64,000 nt of DNA, taken from Dietzia sp. B32 (GTDB lineage Bacteria; Actinomycetota; Actinomycetes; Mycobacteriales; Mycobacteriaceae). The translations under genes were made by a program, and so were the position numbers. Under the pieces are notes generated by a model. That model was given only the letters and a program-made list of their open reading frames with translations, did not search any database and was not told the origin of the DNA. The stretch is taken from positions 1,798,001 through 1,862,000 of the forward strand of contig NZ_CP093845.1 of assembly GCF_024732245.1 (NCBI RefSeq). The letters run 5' to 3'. This document shows positions 25,361-34,036 of the stretch, piece after piece; the first letter of the stretch is position 1; the number at the start of each line of letters is the position of its first letter.

Positions 25361-26140
25361 ATGAACGATTCCCCGGACCGGCCAGAGAACGCAGCCCAGC
25401 CCGAGAAGGCCGCCACCCCGGCGTCCTCGAACCACTCCGTGCCCGAGTCGTTTCCCACCGACTGGACCCGGGGCCTGGTCCTGGTGGCGCACCCCGACGA
25501 CCCCGAGTACGGGATGTCCGCCGCGGTGGCCCGCTGGACAACCGAGGGTCGCAGCATCGTCTACGTCCTGGCCTCCAGCGGCGAGGCCGGCATCGAGGGG
25601 ATGGCGCCGGCGATCGCGGGGCCGATCCGCGAGGAGGAGCAGCGGCGGTCCTCGGCGATCGTCGGTGTTGACCAGGTGGAGTTCCTGGGCTTCCCGGACA
25701 GTCGGATCGTCAACGACGCCGAACTGCGCGACGCGGTGGCCGACTCGATCCGCCGCCACCGCCCGGACATCGTGATCTCACTGTTCTCCGGCGAGGAGTT
25801 CGGGCCGGGGATGCCCAACCAGAGCGACCACATGGAGTTCGGCGCGGCCGTGGGGGCCGCGTACGACGACCTGGTCGCCGCGGTCGGGGTGGACGCCGCG
25901 GAGGGTCGCCCGCAGATGTGGTTCGAGTCCTCGCCCGAGATGACGCACTACGTGGACGTGAAGGGGTTCGTCGAGCCGGCGGTCGACGCGCTGGCCGAGC
26001 ACTCCGAGTACCTGTCGGTGCTCGATCCCGGGACGCCGGTGCGGGACCAGGCCCGCACGCAGGTCGAGGCCGTGTGCGCGCCGCGGGACGGACTGGCCGG
26101 CGGGAACCCGGTGGTGGGCTTCCGGCGCATGCGGCCCTGA
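25361..26140 (+). CDS. PIG-L family deacetylase
   Basis: A 259-residue zinc hydrolase. The metal motif is AHPDDPE (LVLVAHPDDPEYG near residue 43), a Pro-Glu variant of the usual AHPDDE, and the distal metal His is in NQSDHMEFG near residue 152. About 35 low-complexity residues precede the domain. The family deacetylates N-acetyl sugars and thiol conjugates. A CATACT hexamer (25349-25354) ends 6 bases before the ATG, a likely leaderless start. No operon partner lies downstream on this strand. Substrate unknown. Confidence 0.8.
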   Translation: MNDSPDRPENAAQPEKAATPASSNHSVPESFPTDWTRGLVLVAHPDDPEYGMSAAVARWTTEGRSIVYVLASSGEAGIEGMAPAIAGPIREEEQRRSSAIVGVDQVEFLGFPDSRIVNDAELRDAVADSIRRHRPDIVISLFSGEEFGPGMPNQSDHMEFGAAVGAAYDDLVAAVGVDAAEGRPQMWFESSPEMTHYVDVKGFVEPAVDALAEHSEYLSVLDPGTPVRDQARTQVEAVCAPRDGLAGGNPVVGFRRMRP

Positions 26141-26147
26141 GCCGGCC

Positions 26148-26885
26148 TCAGGCCGGTTCGGCGGTCGATTCCCCCGGGCCGAGCGGAGCGTAGTAGGTCT
26201 CCGACGGCCGCAGGCGCTCGACGATCTCGTCCGCCCACTCGGCGTGGGGGGAGGACATGGTGCCGTCGCCCGGGAGACCGATATAGGTGAGCCAGTAGCG
26301 CCGGGCGCCCTCCCCGACGACCGCCGAGTACACCAGCGCGCCCTCCGGGCCGATGAGGTCCTGCCGGACGGCGGGGAGCACCCGGAAGGACACGGACCAA
26401 CCGTCGCCGGCGCGGCTGGAGATCTGCTCCCTTCGCTCCTCGACCGGCCGCCCCGGGACCGGGAGGAGGAACTGCCCCATCCCGTTGGCCAGTGAGAACG
26501 CGGCAAGTTGATTGTCGGGGTCACCCGTGTCGAACAGGTCGTCGGTGAGTACGCCCGCCAGCACGACGCCGTCCGGACCATCAGCCGGCGGAGCCCCCGG
26601 GTCCCCGTCCCCGACCGGGGTCAGGGCGGTGCTGCCGAACACCAGCTCACCCGACTCGGCGCGCCATCCCTCGGGGACGCGGATCACCAGGCCCGCGAGG
26701 GGGTCGACGTGATCGGCACCCGCAGCAACCTGGGTCTTCGGCGACAGGGTGCGGCCCCCCGGGGAGTATGTCGCCGACGAGACGACCACCGTCACGACCG
26801 CGGCGACCACCGCCAGGGCGGCGACCAGGGCCACCAGGAGGAGGGTCCGGTTACGGCCGGTCGACGGGTTCTGTCCTGAGGTCAT
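26148..26885 (-). CDS. Membrane-anchored or secreted protein of unknown function
   Basis: A 245-residue protein with one N-terminal hydrophobic helix (LLLVALVAALAVVAAVVTVVV, residues 15-35), then an extracytoplasmic domain containing LAGLVIRVPEGWRAESGELVFG and a C-terminal YWLTYIGLPGDGT region. The VPEGWR segment recalls small secreted actinobacterial domains, but I cannot assign a family. The ATG overlaps the alkB stop by 4 nt (ATGA), making it the third gene of the MFS-alkB operon. No catalytic motif is visible. Confidence 0.7.
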   Translation of the reverse strand: MTSGQNPSTGRNRTLLLVALVAALAVVAAVVTVVVSSATYSPGGRTLSPKTQVAAGADHVDPLAGLVIRVPEGWRAESGELVFGSTALTPVGDGDPGAPPADGPDGVVLAGVLTDDLFDTGDPDNQLAAFSLANGMGQFLLPVPGRPVEERREQISSRAGDGWSVSFRVLPAVRQDLIGPEGALVYSAVVGEGARRYWLTYIGLPGDGTMSSPHAEWADEIVERLRPSETYYAPLGPGESTAEPA

Positions 26886-27619
26886 CCGCCCAGCGTAGGC
26901 GGGCGGGTCTCACGCAGCGTGATGTTGACCCGCCCCGGCTCGGCGCCCAGCACCTCCCGGCACCATGCCGGGGCGGTGCCGTCGAAGACCTTCGGGACGC
27001 CGTGGAAGGCCATCCTCGAGGGTCCGCCGAACACGACCAGGTCGCCCGATTCCAGGCGGACGTCCGTGTACGGGCGACCGCGGTTCTCGGGGGTACCGAA
27101 GCGGAATGTGCACGAGTCGCCCAGGCTCAGTGAGACGACGGGCGCCGAGCTGGCCTCGTCGCGGTCCTGGTGCAGGCCCATGGTTGATCCACGGCCGTAG
27201 AGGTTCACCAGTGCCGTGTCCGGGGTGTAGGCCGAATCGGGTGCGCCGGCCGGGTCGGGTGTGCCGGCCGAGTCGGGTGAGCCGGCCGAGTCGTTGGGCG
27301 CCACGACCGCCGGATCCACCGCCGCCGCGGCCCCGAGCCCGTTCCGCGCCGCCCGCACCAGCCAGTCCGGGACCGGCGGGACCACCTCGTCGTCGTCGTA
27401 CCGGTACGGCACCCAGTGGCGCCCCAGGCTGAACGTGCGCACCGACATCCGGCCCCCGCCGGGCAGCACGATCGAGCGCGGCGCGCGCACCGCCGCCCAG
27501 TCCAGGCACGCCCGGAGGAGGAACTCCTGCTGCTCCCGGCTCAGCCAATCGGGCACGTGCACCGAACCGGGGCCCAGGATGGTCGGCTCGCGGTCGACGC
27601 CGAAGAGCGGCTCGGTCAC
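26882..27619 (-). CDS. alkB: AlkB-like 2-oxoglutarate/Fe(II)-dependent dioxygenase
   Basis: A 245-residue oxidative DNA/RNA demethylase. The iron ligands are the His and Asp of LHQDRDE (about residue 150) and the His in MAFHGVPKVF. 2-Oxoglutarate binding Arg residues lie in RVNITLRETR near the end, and NLYGRGSTMGLHQD is the usual AlkB signature. An inserted loop of about four six-residue Pro-Asp-Ser-Ala-Gly-x repeats (about residues 107-134) separates the two halves of the domain, encoded by 18-bp tandem repeats. The GTG start overlaps the upstream MFS stop, and the next gene overlaps its own stop. Confidence 0.88.
   Translation of the reverse strand: MTEPLFGVDREPTILGPGSVHVPDWLSREQQEFLLRACLDWAAVRAPRSIVLPGGGRMSVRTFSLGRHWVPYRYDDDEVVPPVPDWLVRAARNGLGAAAAVDPAVVAPNDSAGSPDSAGTPDPAGAPDSAYTPDTALVNLYGRGSTMGLHQDRDEASSAPVVSLSLGDSCTFRFGTPENRGRPYTDVRLESGDLVVFGGPSRMAFHGVPKVFDGTAPAWCREVLGAEPGRVNITLRETRPPTLGG
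27231..27302 (-). repeat. 18-bp tandem repeat inside alkB
   Basis: Four consecutive 18-base units (starting GCCGAATCGGGTG on the plus strand) with a few substitutions encode Pro-Asp-Ser-Ala-Gly-x repeats in a surface loop of the dioxygenase. The unit is a multiple of three, so copy changes preserve the frame. Confidence 0.8.
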
Positions 27620-29184
27620 CTCTCGATGCTCTCCTGTCCCCGGTCATCGGTCCTGTTGTCATCGGTGCTGTTGTCTTCGGCCGGGTCCGCCGCGGTCATG
27701 GGTGCCGCGATGTCCTCGAGCGACTCCCCCTCCGCGTCCACGCCGAGGAAGATCTCGGCGATCCCGCCGACCGCCATGATGCCGGCGGCGATGAGGAAGC
27801 CCAGCCCCACCAGGCCGCGGTCACCGCTCTCGATGAAGTTACCGAACAACAGCGGGCCGATCATGCCGCCGACGGCCGTGCCGATCGCGTAGAAGAATGC
27901 GATCGCCAACGCACGGGTCTCCATCGGGAAGATCTCCGAGACCGTGAGATAGGCGGCCGAGGCTCCCGCGGTGGCGATGAAGAACGTCAGCGACAGCAGC
28001 GCCACGAAGCCCCAGAGCCCGCCGGTCTCACTGAGGAACACGAAGTACAGCGGCACCGTCACCAGCGCCGAGCCGAGGTAGGTGCCGGAGATCATCTTCC
28101 TGCGCCCGACCTTGTCGAACAGCGGCCCCAGGGTGAGTGCCCCGAGGAAGTTGACGATCGCGAACAGTGCCAACAGCAGCGGGGCGCGGCCGGCGTCGAT
28201 GCCGTAGTAGTTCTGGTAGAGCGTGCCCAGGTTGAAGGTGATGCCGTTGTAGAGGAAGGCCTGGCCGATGAACAACGCCAAGCACAGGACCGCCCGCTTC
28301 GGGTACGTGCCGAACGCCGTCCTGGCGATCTCGGAGAACGGGATGCTGGCCCGCTGGTGGATGGTGATCTGGTCCTCGCGACCGACCTCGTCGAGCGGTT
28401 CGTCCTTCTCCTCCTCGACCTGCTCCTCGATGCCCTCCACGATCTCGTCGGCCTCGTCCTCCCGCCCGTGGATGAACAACCATCTCGGACTCTCCGGGAC
28501 GTGTCGGCGGACGAAGATGATCACCACGCCCAGGAGCGCACCCACCCCGAGCGCGAAGCGCCAACCCAGGTTCTCGGCGAACATCGCGGTGTTGAGGAAG
28601 AACAGCGAATAGAACGAGCCGAACGTCGCGCCCAGCCAGTAGGTGCCGTTGATGAGGATGTCGACGCGCCCGCGGTAGGCGGCGGGGATCAACTCGTCGA
28701 CAGCGGAGTTGATGGCCGCGTACTCGCCACCGATGCCCGCCCCGGTGAAGAACCGGCAGACGAAGAACATCCAGGGCTCAACCGTGAAGGCCGTCGCGAA
28801 CGTGGCCACGCAGTACACGACCAGCGTGAGCATGAAGAGCTTCTTGCGGCCCCACTTGTCGGTCAGGCGGCCGAAGAACAACGCGCCCAGGCATGCTCCG
28901 AGGATGTAGATGGACGCCGCCAGACCGATCTGGCCCTCGGTGATCGGCAGGCCACTGCCCGGTTCGACCAGGCGCGCGGCCAGCGAACCGATGAGCGTGA
29001 CCTCGAGACCGTCGAGGATCCACACCGTCCCCAGGCCCACGATGACCTTCCAGTGGATTCCCGCCCAGGGCAGTCGGTCCATCCTCGCGGGGACGGCGGT
29101 CCTGATGGTCCCGAGCGCGCCCTTGCGCTTGCCGGACCCTGACCCGGTGTCGGGGGACGCTTCACCCCGGGGATGTCGCTCCAT
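27616..29184 (-). CDS. MFS transporter, sugar/metabolite porter type
   Basis: A 522-residue major facilitator with 12 predicted helices. The MFS signatures are FGRLTDKWGRKKLFM after helix 2 and RRHVPESPRWLF before a long, acidic central loop (about residues 230-265, very rich in Glu). The second-half signature LFDKVGRRKM is also present. PESPRW is typical of sugar-porter and metabolite:proton subfamilies; the substrate is unknown. A charged Asp/Glu/Asn tail ends the protein. The ATG at 29184 is preceded by TACAAC (29191-29196), 6 bases upstream. It is the first gene of an operon with alkB and a hypothetical gene. Confidence 0.83.
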   Translation of the reverse strand: MERHPRGEASPDTGSGSGKRKGALGTIRTAVPARMDRLPWAGIHWKVIVGLGTVWILDGLEVTLIGSLAARLVEPGSGLPITEGQIGLAASIYILGACLGALFFGRLTDKWGRKKLFMLTLVVYCVATFATAFTVEPWMFFVCRFFTGAGIGGEYAAINSAVDELIPAAYRGRVDILINGTYWLGATFGSFYSLFFLNTAMFAENLGWRFALGVGALLGVVIIFVRRHVPESPRWLFIHGREDEADEIVEGIEEQVEEEKDEPLDEVGREDQITIHQRASIPFSEIARTAFGTYPKRAVLCLALFIGQAFLYNGITFNLGTLYQNYYGIDAGRAPLLLALFAIVNFLGALTLGPLFDKVGRRKMISGTYLGSALVTVPLYFVFLSETGGLWGFVALLSLTFFIATAGASAAYLTVSEIFPMETRALAIAFFYAIGTAVGGMIGPLLFGNFIESGDRGLVGLGFLIAAGIMAVGGIAEIFLGVDAEGESLEDIAAPMTAADPAEDNSTDDNRTDDRGQESIER

Positions 29185-29278
29185 GAATAGGTTGTAGCCA
29201 AATGGGACGCACGTCGCATCCGGTCGGGACGGCACTAGCGCGACGACCTCGCGTGTGGAGGATGCGCACAGCCGAGAT

Positions 29279-30160
29279 CTAGGGCCGCAGCACCGCCCAC
29301 GCCTGCTCGGCCAGCTCCGCGGTGGCGGCCGCCACGACGGTGCCGCCCTCGAGGGGCTGGCCTCCGTCCGGGCCGCTGATGACGCCGCCCGCGGCCTCGA
29401 TGATCGGGATCAGCGCCACGATGTCGTACGAGTTCAGGTCGGCCTCCACGACCAGATCGACGCGCCCCGCGGCGAGCATGCAGTAGGCGTAGCAGTCCCC
29501 GCCGAAGCGCTGCAGGCGGACCCGGCGGCCGAGCTCGTCGTAGCGGCTGCGCACCTCGCCGTCGTCACCGAACATCGATGGGTGGGTGGTGTACATGATC
29601 GCTTCGGACAGCTCGGTGCACCCCGATGCGCGCAGTTCGACGGCCTCCGGGCCGTCGGCGCGGCGCCGCACGGTCGCGCGGCCGTGCACCGCCGCGAAGG
29701 TCTCACCCAGGACCGGCTGGTCCATCCAGCCGGCCACGGCGCGGCCGTCCTCCACCACGCCGACGAGCGTGCCCCACCCGGCCATGCCGGTGAGGAACGC
29801 CTTGGTCCCGTCGATCGGGTCCAGGTACCAGGTGCGGGCGGCGTCGGCGGGGCCGGACACGCCGCTCTCCTCCCCCACCACCCGGTCGCCCGGCGCCATC
29901 GCCGAGATCCCCGCCCGCAGCAGCTCCTCGATCGCGCGGTCCGCCTCGGTCACGGGGTCGTAGCGCCCGCCCGGGCCACCGCCCCCGGCCCCGTCGGCAC
30001 CGGCCCCACCCTGACCGGCCGGGCCGTTCTTGTCCGAGGCGGCGAGCGATTCGAGATCGCCGTGGAAATGCCGACGGGCGATGCGGCCGGTGGCGGCGAG
30101 GAGCTCGTCGAGTCGCTCCGTGAGGTCGTGATCCAGGGGTCGGGCGGGCCGTGGCGTCAT
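29279..30160 (-). CDS. hisN: Inositol-phosphatase superfamily, histidinol-phosphatase type
   Basis: A 293-residue Mg-dependent phosphatase. The metal sites are visible: GEESG (residues 101-105 region), the WYLDPIDGTKAFLTGM motif, and GGDCYAYCMLAAGRVDLVVEADLNSYDIVALIPIIEAAGG. The GGDCYAY sequence and F after GTKA favour histidinol-phosphate phosphatase (HisN) over inositol-1-phosphatase. A Gly/Ala-rich insertion lies near residue 60. The ATG at 30160 is chosen for the domain start; the ATG at 30178 would add six residues. It stands alone and is divergent from the opu operon. Confidence 0.78.
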   Translation of the reverse strand: MTPRPARPLDHDLTERLDELLAATGRIARRHFHGDLESLAASDKNGPAGQGGAGADGAGGGGPGGRYDPVTEADRAIEELLRAGISAMAPGDRVVGEESGVSGPADAARTWYLDPIDGTKAFLTGMAGWGTLVGVVEDGRAVAGWMDQPVLGETFAAVHGRATVRRRADGPEAVELRASGCTELSEAIMYTTHPSMFGDDGEVRSRYDELGRRVRLQRFGGDCYAYCMLAAGRVDLVVEADLNSYDIVALIPIIEAAGGVISGPDGGQPLEGGTVVAAATAELAEQAWAVLRP

Positions 30161-30236
30161 GCCCCCATGGTGCCCCACGGCCGCGCGGCGCCCCGCCGGA
30201 TCCCGCGTCTGCCCCCTCTACGTCCGCCGATGCGGC

Positions 30237-30242
30237 TACCGT
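30237..30242 (+). promoter_or_regulatory. -10 element of the osmoprotectant importer operon
   Basis: TACCGT at 30237-30242 precedes the first gene. With a transcription start about 7 bases later, the leader to the ATG at 30292 would be about 43 nt and includes a GGAG ribosome site near 30278. Confidence 0.5.
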
Positions 30243-30291
30243 GAGCGCACCCGACCCGGACTACACCACCCACCAACGGAGCCGAGATGCG

Positions 30292-30936
30292 ATGACCGCC
30301 CTGATGGACTTCATCTCCACCCGTCGGGTCCAGCTCGCGACCGACTCGTGGCAGCACGTCAGCGCCACCGTGCAGGCGGTGCTCATCGCGACGCTGCTCT
30401 CGGTCGCCCTCGGTGTGGCCGTTCACCGCAGCCGCTCCGGATCCGCGATCGCCACCGGCCTGGCCGCCACCGCCCTGACCGTTCCGTCGTTCGCCCTGCT
30501 CGGACTGCTCATCCCGGTTCTCGGCCTGGGCGTGCTGCCCACCATGACCGCGCTGGTGATCTACGCGGTGCTGCCGATCCTGCGCAACACCATCGTCGGT
30601 CTGGTCGCCGTGCCCGCGGCCACCGTCGACGCCGCCCGCGGGGTGGGGATGAGCCGGCTGGGGGTGCTCGGCCGGGTCGAGATCCCGCTGGCGTGGCCGT
30701 CGATCCTCGCCGGGATCCGCATCTCCACCCAGATGTCGATGGGCATCCTCGCGATCGCCGCCTACGCCAAGGGTCCGGGCCTGGGCAACCTCATCTTCGC
30801 AGCCTTGTCCCGGGTCGGTACGCCCACGGCGCTCCCGATGGCACTCACCGCGACCGTGCTCATCGTCGTCCTCGCGCTCGTCCTCGACGCACTCCTCGTC
30901 CTCCTCGGACGCCTCACCATCAAGGGGAACCAGTGA
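30292..30936 (+). CDS. opuCB: Osmoprotectant ABC importer, permease subunit
   Basis: A 214-residue inner-membrane permease of the glycine betaine/choline/carnitine (OpuC-type) importer, with about five to six helices. The EAA-like cytoplasmic loop that contacts the ATPase is visible (VDAARGVGMSRLGVLGRVEIPLAWPSILAGIR). The ATG at 30292 is chosen because GGAG lies about 10 bases upstream; a GTG at 30241 in frame overlaps the promoter. The stop overlaps the ATPase GTG start by 4 nt, and four coupled genes form the operon. It would import compatible solutes, complementing ectoine synthesis. Confidence 0.88.
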   Translation: MTALMDFISTRRVQLATDSWQHVSATVQAVLIATLLSVALGVAVHRSRSGSAIATGLAATALTVPSFALLGLLIPVLGLGVLPTMTALVIYAVLPILRNTIVGLVAVPAATVDAARGVGMSRLGVLGRVEIPLAWPSILAGIRISTQMSMGILAIAAYAKGPGLGNLIFAALSRVGTPTALPMALTATVLIVVLALVLDALLVLLGRLTIKGNQ

Positions 30937-32156
30937 GCACCTCAGAACCCGTCTCCGGCGTACCGATCGTGCTCGACGACGTCACCAAGGTCTACCCCGG
31001 CCAGGAGCGCCCGGCGGTGGACCACGTCTCGCTCGAGTTGCCGGCCGGGCAGACCACCGTGTTCGTGGGACCGTCGGGCTGCGGAAAGACCACCACGATG
31101 CGGATGATCAACCGCCTCATCGAGCCCTCCTCCGGCACCATCACGATCGACGGCGAGGACAACCGGACACTCGACGCCGACACCCTCCGCCGCAGCATCG
31201 GCTACGCCATCCAGGCCTCCGGCCTGTTCCCGCACATGACGGTCGCACAGAACGTCGCCACGGTGCCTCGGCTGCTCAGATGGAAGAAGTCGCGCATCAC
31301 CGAGCGCGTGGACCAGATGCTCGAGCTGGTCGGCCTGGACCCGTCGGACTACCGCGACCGCTACCCCGCGCAGCTCTCCGGAGGTCAGCAGCAACGCGTC
31401 GGGGTGGCACGGGCGCTGGCCGCGGACCCGCCGGTGCTGCTCATGGACGAACCGTTCGGAGCGGTGGACCCGATCACGCGCGCGTCACTCCAGGACGAAC
31501 TGGTCCGGCTGCAGGAGGAACTGCGCAAGACCATCGTCTTCGTCACCCACGACTTCTCCGAGGCCGTGAAGCTCGGGGACCGGATCGCCGTGCTCGGCCC
31601 CGGTTCGTCGGTGCTGCAGTTCGACACCCCGGAGGCGATCCTGACCAACCCCGCCGATGCCACGGTGAGCGGGTTCATCGGCGACGACGCCGCGCTGAAG
31701 ACACTGACCCTCCGGCGCGTGGGCGACGTGGAACTGCAGGAGGCGACGACGGCGAGGGCCACCGAGAGCCCGACCGACTTCGCCGCCCGGTTGCGCGGAA
31801 CCAGCGACGAGTGGGCCGTGGTGCTCGACGACGCGGGCCGCCCGCTCCGATGGGTGCGGGGGGACCGGGTGTCCCAGCTGTCGGACCTGGGCTCGGGCGG
31901 GATGCCGGTGACCGGCACCGTGACGGTCGACTCCTCGCTGCAGGAGGCCCTCGACGGGCTGCTGTCCACGGCGAGTGCGACCACGGTGGTGGTGGACCGG
32001 GACGGGGTCTACCGCGGCACCATCGGGATCGACGACCTGGTCGCCGAGCTGCGGCGCATCAACAACCGGCACAACGACGGTGGTAGCCCGGACGGTGGCA
32101 ACTCGGACAGTGGCAACTCGGAGGGTGGCCACTCGGACCCCGAGGCGGCGCCGTGA
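30933..32156 (+). CDS. opuCA: Osmoprotectant ABC importer, ATPase subunit
   Basis: A 407-residue ABC ATPase with Walker A GPSGCGKTT (about residue 48), Q-loop, the signature LSGGQQQRVGVARALA, Walker B VLLMDEP and switch His (VTHDFSEA). A tandem CBS-type regulatory region follows (about residues 240-380), common in OpuA/OpuC ATPases, where it senses ionic strength or cyclic-di-AMP. The C-terminus has four 15-bp tandem repeats encoding Gly-Gly-Asn-Ser-Asp-like units. The GTG start overlaps the permease stop. Confidence 0.9.
   Translation: MSTSEPVSGVPIVLDDVTKVYPGQERPAVDHVSLELPAGQTTVFVGPSGCGKTTTMRMINRLIEPSSGTITIDGEDNRTLDADTLRRSIGYAIQASGLFPHMTVAQNVATVPRLLRWKKSRITERVDQMLELVGLDPSDYRDRYPAQLSGGQQQRVGVARALAADPPVLLMDEPFGAVDPITRASLQDELVRLQEELRKTIVFVTHDFSEAVKLGDRIAVLGPGSSVLQFDTPEAILTNPADATVSGFIGDDAALKTLTLRRVGDVELQEATTARATESPTDFAARLRGTSDEWAVVLDDAGRPLRWVRGDRVSQLSDLGSGGMPVTGTVTVDSSLQEALDGLLSTASATTVVVDRDGVYRGTIGIDDLVAELRRINNRHNDGGSPDGGNSDSGNSEGGHSDPEAAP
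32079..32138 (+). repeat. 15-bp tandem repeat at the 3' end of the ATPase gene
   Basis: Four 15-base units (consensus GGTGGCAACTCGGAC) at 32079, 32094, 32109 and 32124 encode a Gly/Ser/Asp-rich C-terminal tail after the CBS region. Confidence 0.8.
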
Positions 32157-32935
32157 GCGCCCCCACCACGGCAGCCCGCGGGGCCCCCTCCCGCGGGGTG
32201 GCCGCCCTCCAGGACTCCGCGCGGTTGATCGTGCAGCCACTCCTCATCGTGGCCGCGGCCGTGGGCGTGCTGTGGTGGGCGTTCTCCAGCGAGCTGGACG
32301 AGACGCAGCGCGCCTCGCTCAACGCCGCCTCGCTCACCCAACGGACTGTCGAACACGTGCAGATCACCGTGACGGTCGTGGCGATCGTCGTGGCGGTCGG
32401 CGTGCCTCTGGGGATCCTGCTCACCCGCCGGCGGACGCGGTTCCTCGCGCCGGTGGCCGTGGGGTTCGCCAACATCGGTCAGGCGGCGCCGGCGATCGGG
32501 CTGATCGTGCTGCTGTTCCTGGCCACCAATCGGACGGGGTTCTGGATCGGCGTGCTCCCGGTGGCGTTCTACTCCCTCCTGCCGGTCCTGCGGAACACCA
32601 TCGTCGGGATACGCAACGTCGACCCCGCGATCATCGATGCCGCACGAGGCCAGGGGATGTCGACCGGACGCGTCCTGCGCACCGTCGAGCTGCCGCTCGC
32701 GGTGCCGTTCATCCTCGCCGGCCTGCGCACCACCCTCGTGTTGGCGGTCGGTACGGCCACGCTGAGCTTCCTCGTGGACGCCGGCGGGCTGGGGATCTTC
32801 ATCGACACCGGGTACCGACTGCAGGACTACACCACCCTCGTGGTGGGGTCGGTGCTCGCGGTGTGCCTGGCACTGTTCGTGGACTGGCTCGGCGGGGTCG
32901 GCGAGATCCTGTTCAATCCGAAGGGGTTGCGATGA
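32153..32935 (+). CDS. opuCD: Osmoprotectant ABC importer, second permease subunit
   Basis: A 260-residue membrane permease with six hydrophobic segments and the ATPase-contacting loop AARGQGMSTGRVLRTVELPLAVPFILAGLRTTL. It forms the translocation pathway together with the first permease. The GTG start at 32153 overlaps the ATPase stop by 4 nt, and the stop overlaps the binding-protein ATG by 4 nt. Confidence 0.88.
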   Translation: MSAPTTAARGAPSRGVAALQDSARLIVQPLLIVAAAVGVLWWAFSSELDETQRASLNAASLTQRTVEHVQITVTVVAIVVAVGVPLGILLTRRRTRFLAPVAVGFANIGQAAPAIGLIVLLFLATNRTGFWIGVLPVAFYSLLPVLRNTIVGIRNVDPAIIDAARGQGMSTGRVLRTVELPLAVPFILAGLRTTLVLAVGTATLSFLVDAGGLGIFIDTGYRLQDYTTLVVGSVLAVCLALFVDWLGGVGEILFNPKGLR

Positions 32936-33924
32936 CGCGCAGCGGGCTGACATCGTCCAGGCGCCTGGTCGCCGCCCTGCTCACGGCCGTGATGATGGCG
33001 ACCGGGTGCGGGTTGAACAACGGCGGCTCCGTCCCGCTGCCCGTCGCGCCCGGCCCCGGCGGCACCGTCCCCGCGCTGGAGGGGGTGCGCATCACCGTCG
33101 GCGGAAAGGACTTCACCGAGGGCGTCATCGCCAGCTACCTCGTGGAGTTCCTGCTGGCCGCGGCCGGGATGGACGTGTCGGACATGTCGTCGCTGGCCGG
33201 GTCCAACAGTTTCCGCCAGGCGTTGGTGACCGGGCAGGTCGACATCGGCATGGAGTACACCGGCACCGCGTGGATGAGCTACCTGGGCAACTCCGAGCCC
33301 ATCCGCGACCCGCGGGGGCAGTGGGAGGCCGTGCGTGACGCCGACCTCGCCGAACACGACCTGCGCTGGATGGCCCCCACCACCGTCGACAACACCTACT
33401 CGTTCGCGATGAACCGGGCCACCGCCGAGGAGACGGGGGTGCGTACGTTCACCGAGTACGCCGAGTTGGTCCGCACCGATCCCGAATCGGCCACGACCTG
33501 CATGGAGACGGAGTTCTCGGTCCGACGCGACGGCTGGCCCGGGCTGGCGGAGGCCTACGGGTTCGACGCGGCCACCGTGCCCACGCCGATCATGCAGCCG
33601 GGGATCATCTACCAGGCCACCTCGGTCGGTCGCGAGTGCCGGTTCGGCGAGGTCTACACCACGGACGGACGGGTCAAGGGCCTGGACCTGGTGGTGCTCG
33701 AGGACGACAAGCGCTTCTTCCCCGTCTACAACCTCGCGACGGTCGTCCGCGGCGACGTGCTCGCGGCTCACCCGGAGATCGAGGAGGTCCTCGCGCCGCT
33801 GGTGGACATCCTCACCAATGAGGTGATGGTGGAGATGAACATGCGTGTGGACGTCGACGGCGAGGACCCCGCGCTGGTCGCGAGGGATTTCCTCCGGGAC
33901 CGGGGGCTGGTCTCGGTGGACTGA
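32932..33924 (+). CDS. opuCC: Osmoprotectant ABC importer, substrate-binding lipoprotein
   Basis: A 330-residue lipoprotein of the OpuAC/OsmX-type binding family. The signal peptide ends in the lipobox MMATGC (Cys near residue 24), after which the mature protein would be lipid-anchored. The domain starts at ITVGGKDFTEGVIASYLVEFLLAAAG, with VDIGMEYTGTAWMSYLGN and YSFAMNRATAEETG as ligand-cleft segments. Aromatic residues for quaternary amine binding are present, but the ligand (betaine, choline, carnitine, proline) cannot be decided. The ATG overlaps the permease stop (ATGA). Confidence 0.88.
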   Translation: MTRSGLTSSRRLVAALLTAVMMATGCGLNNGGSVPLPVAPGPGGTVPALEGVRITVGGKDFTEGVIASYLVEFLLAAAGMDVSDMSSLAGSNSFRQALVTGQVDIGMEYTGTAWMSYLGNSEPIRDPRGQWEAVRDADLAEHDLRWMAPTTVDNTYSFAMNRATAEETGVRTFTEYAELVRTDPESATTCMETEFSVRRDGWPGLAEAYGFDAATVPTPIMQPGIIYQATSVGRECRFGEVYTTDGRVKGLDLVVLEDDKRFFPVYNLATVVRGDVLAAHPEIEEVLAPLVDILTNEVMVEMNMRVDVDGEDPALVARDFLRDRGLVSVD

Positions 33925-33970
33925 TCCCACGTGCGTGCGCGTCGGCCGGATGCGCCCGCCCGTCCGGTGC

Positions 33971-34018
33971 CACACAATTCCGGTGACACACAGTTCCGGT
34001 GACATACAAACGGGTTCC
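33971..34018 (+). repeat. Two 16-bp direct repeats plus a degenerate third copy
   Basis: CACACAATTCCGGTGA (33971-33986) is followed directly by CACACAGTTCCGGTGA (33987-34002) and a partial third unit starting CATACAAAC (34003-34018). They occupy the space just upstream of the ribosome site of the following hydrolase gene, so an activator or repressor array, or a role in transcript structure, is possible. Confidence 0.7.
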
Positions 34019-34036
34019 ACAACCAGGAGGTCCCCA

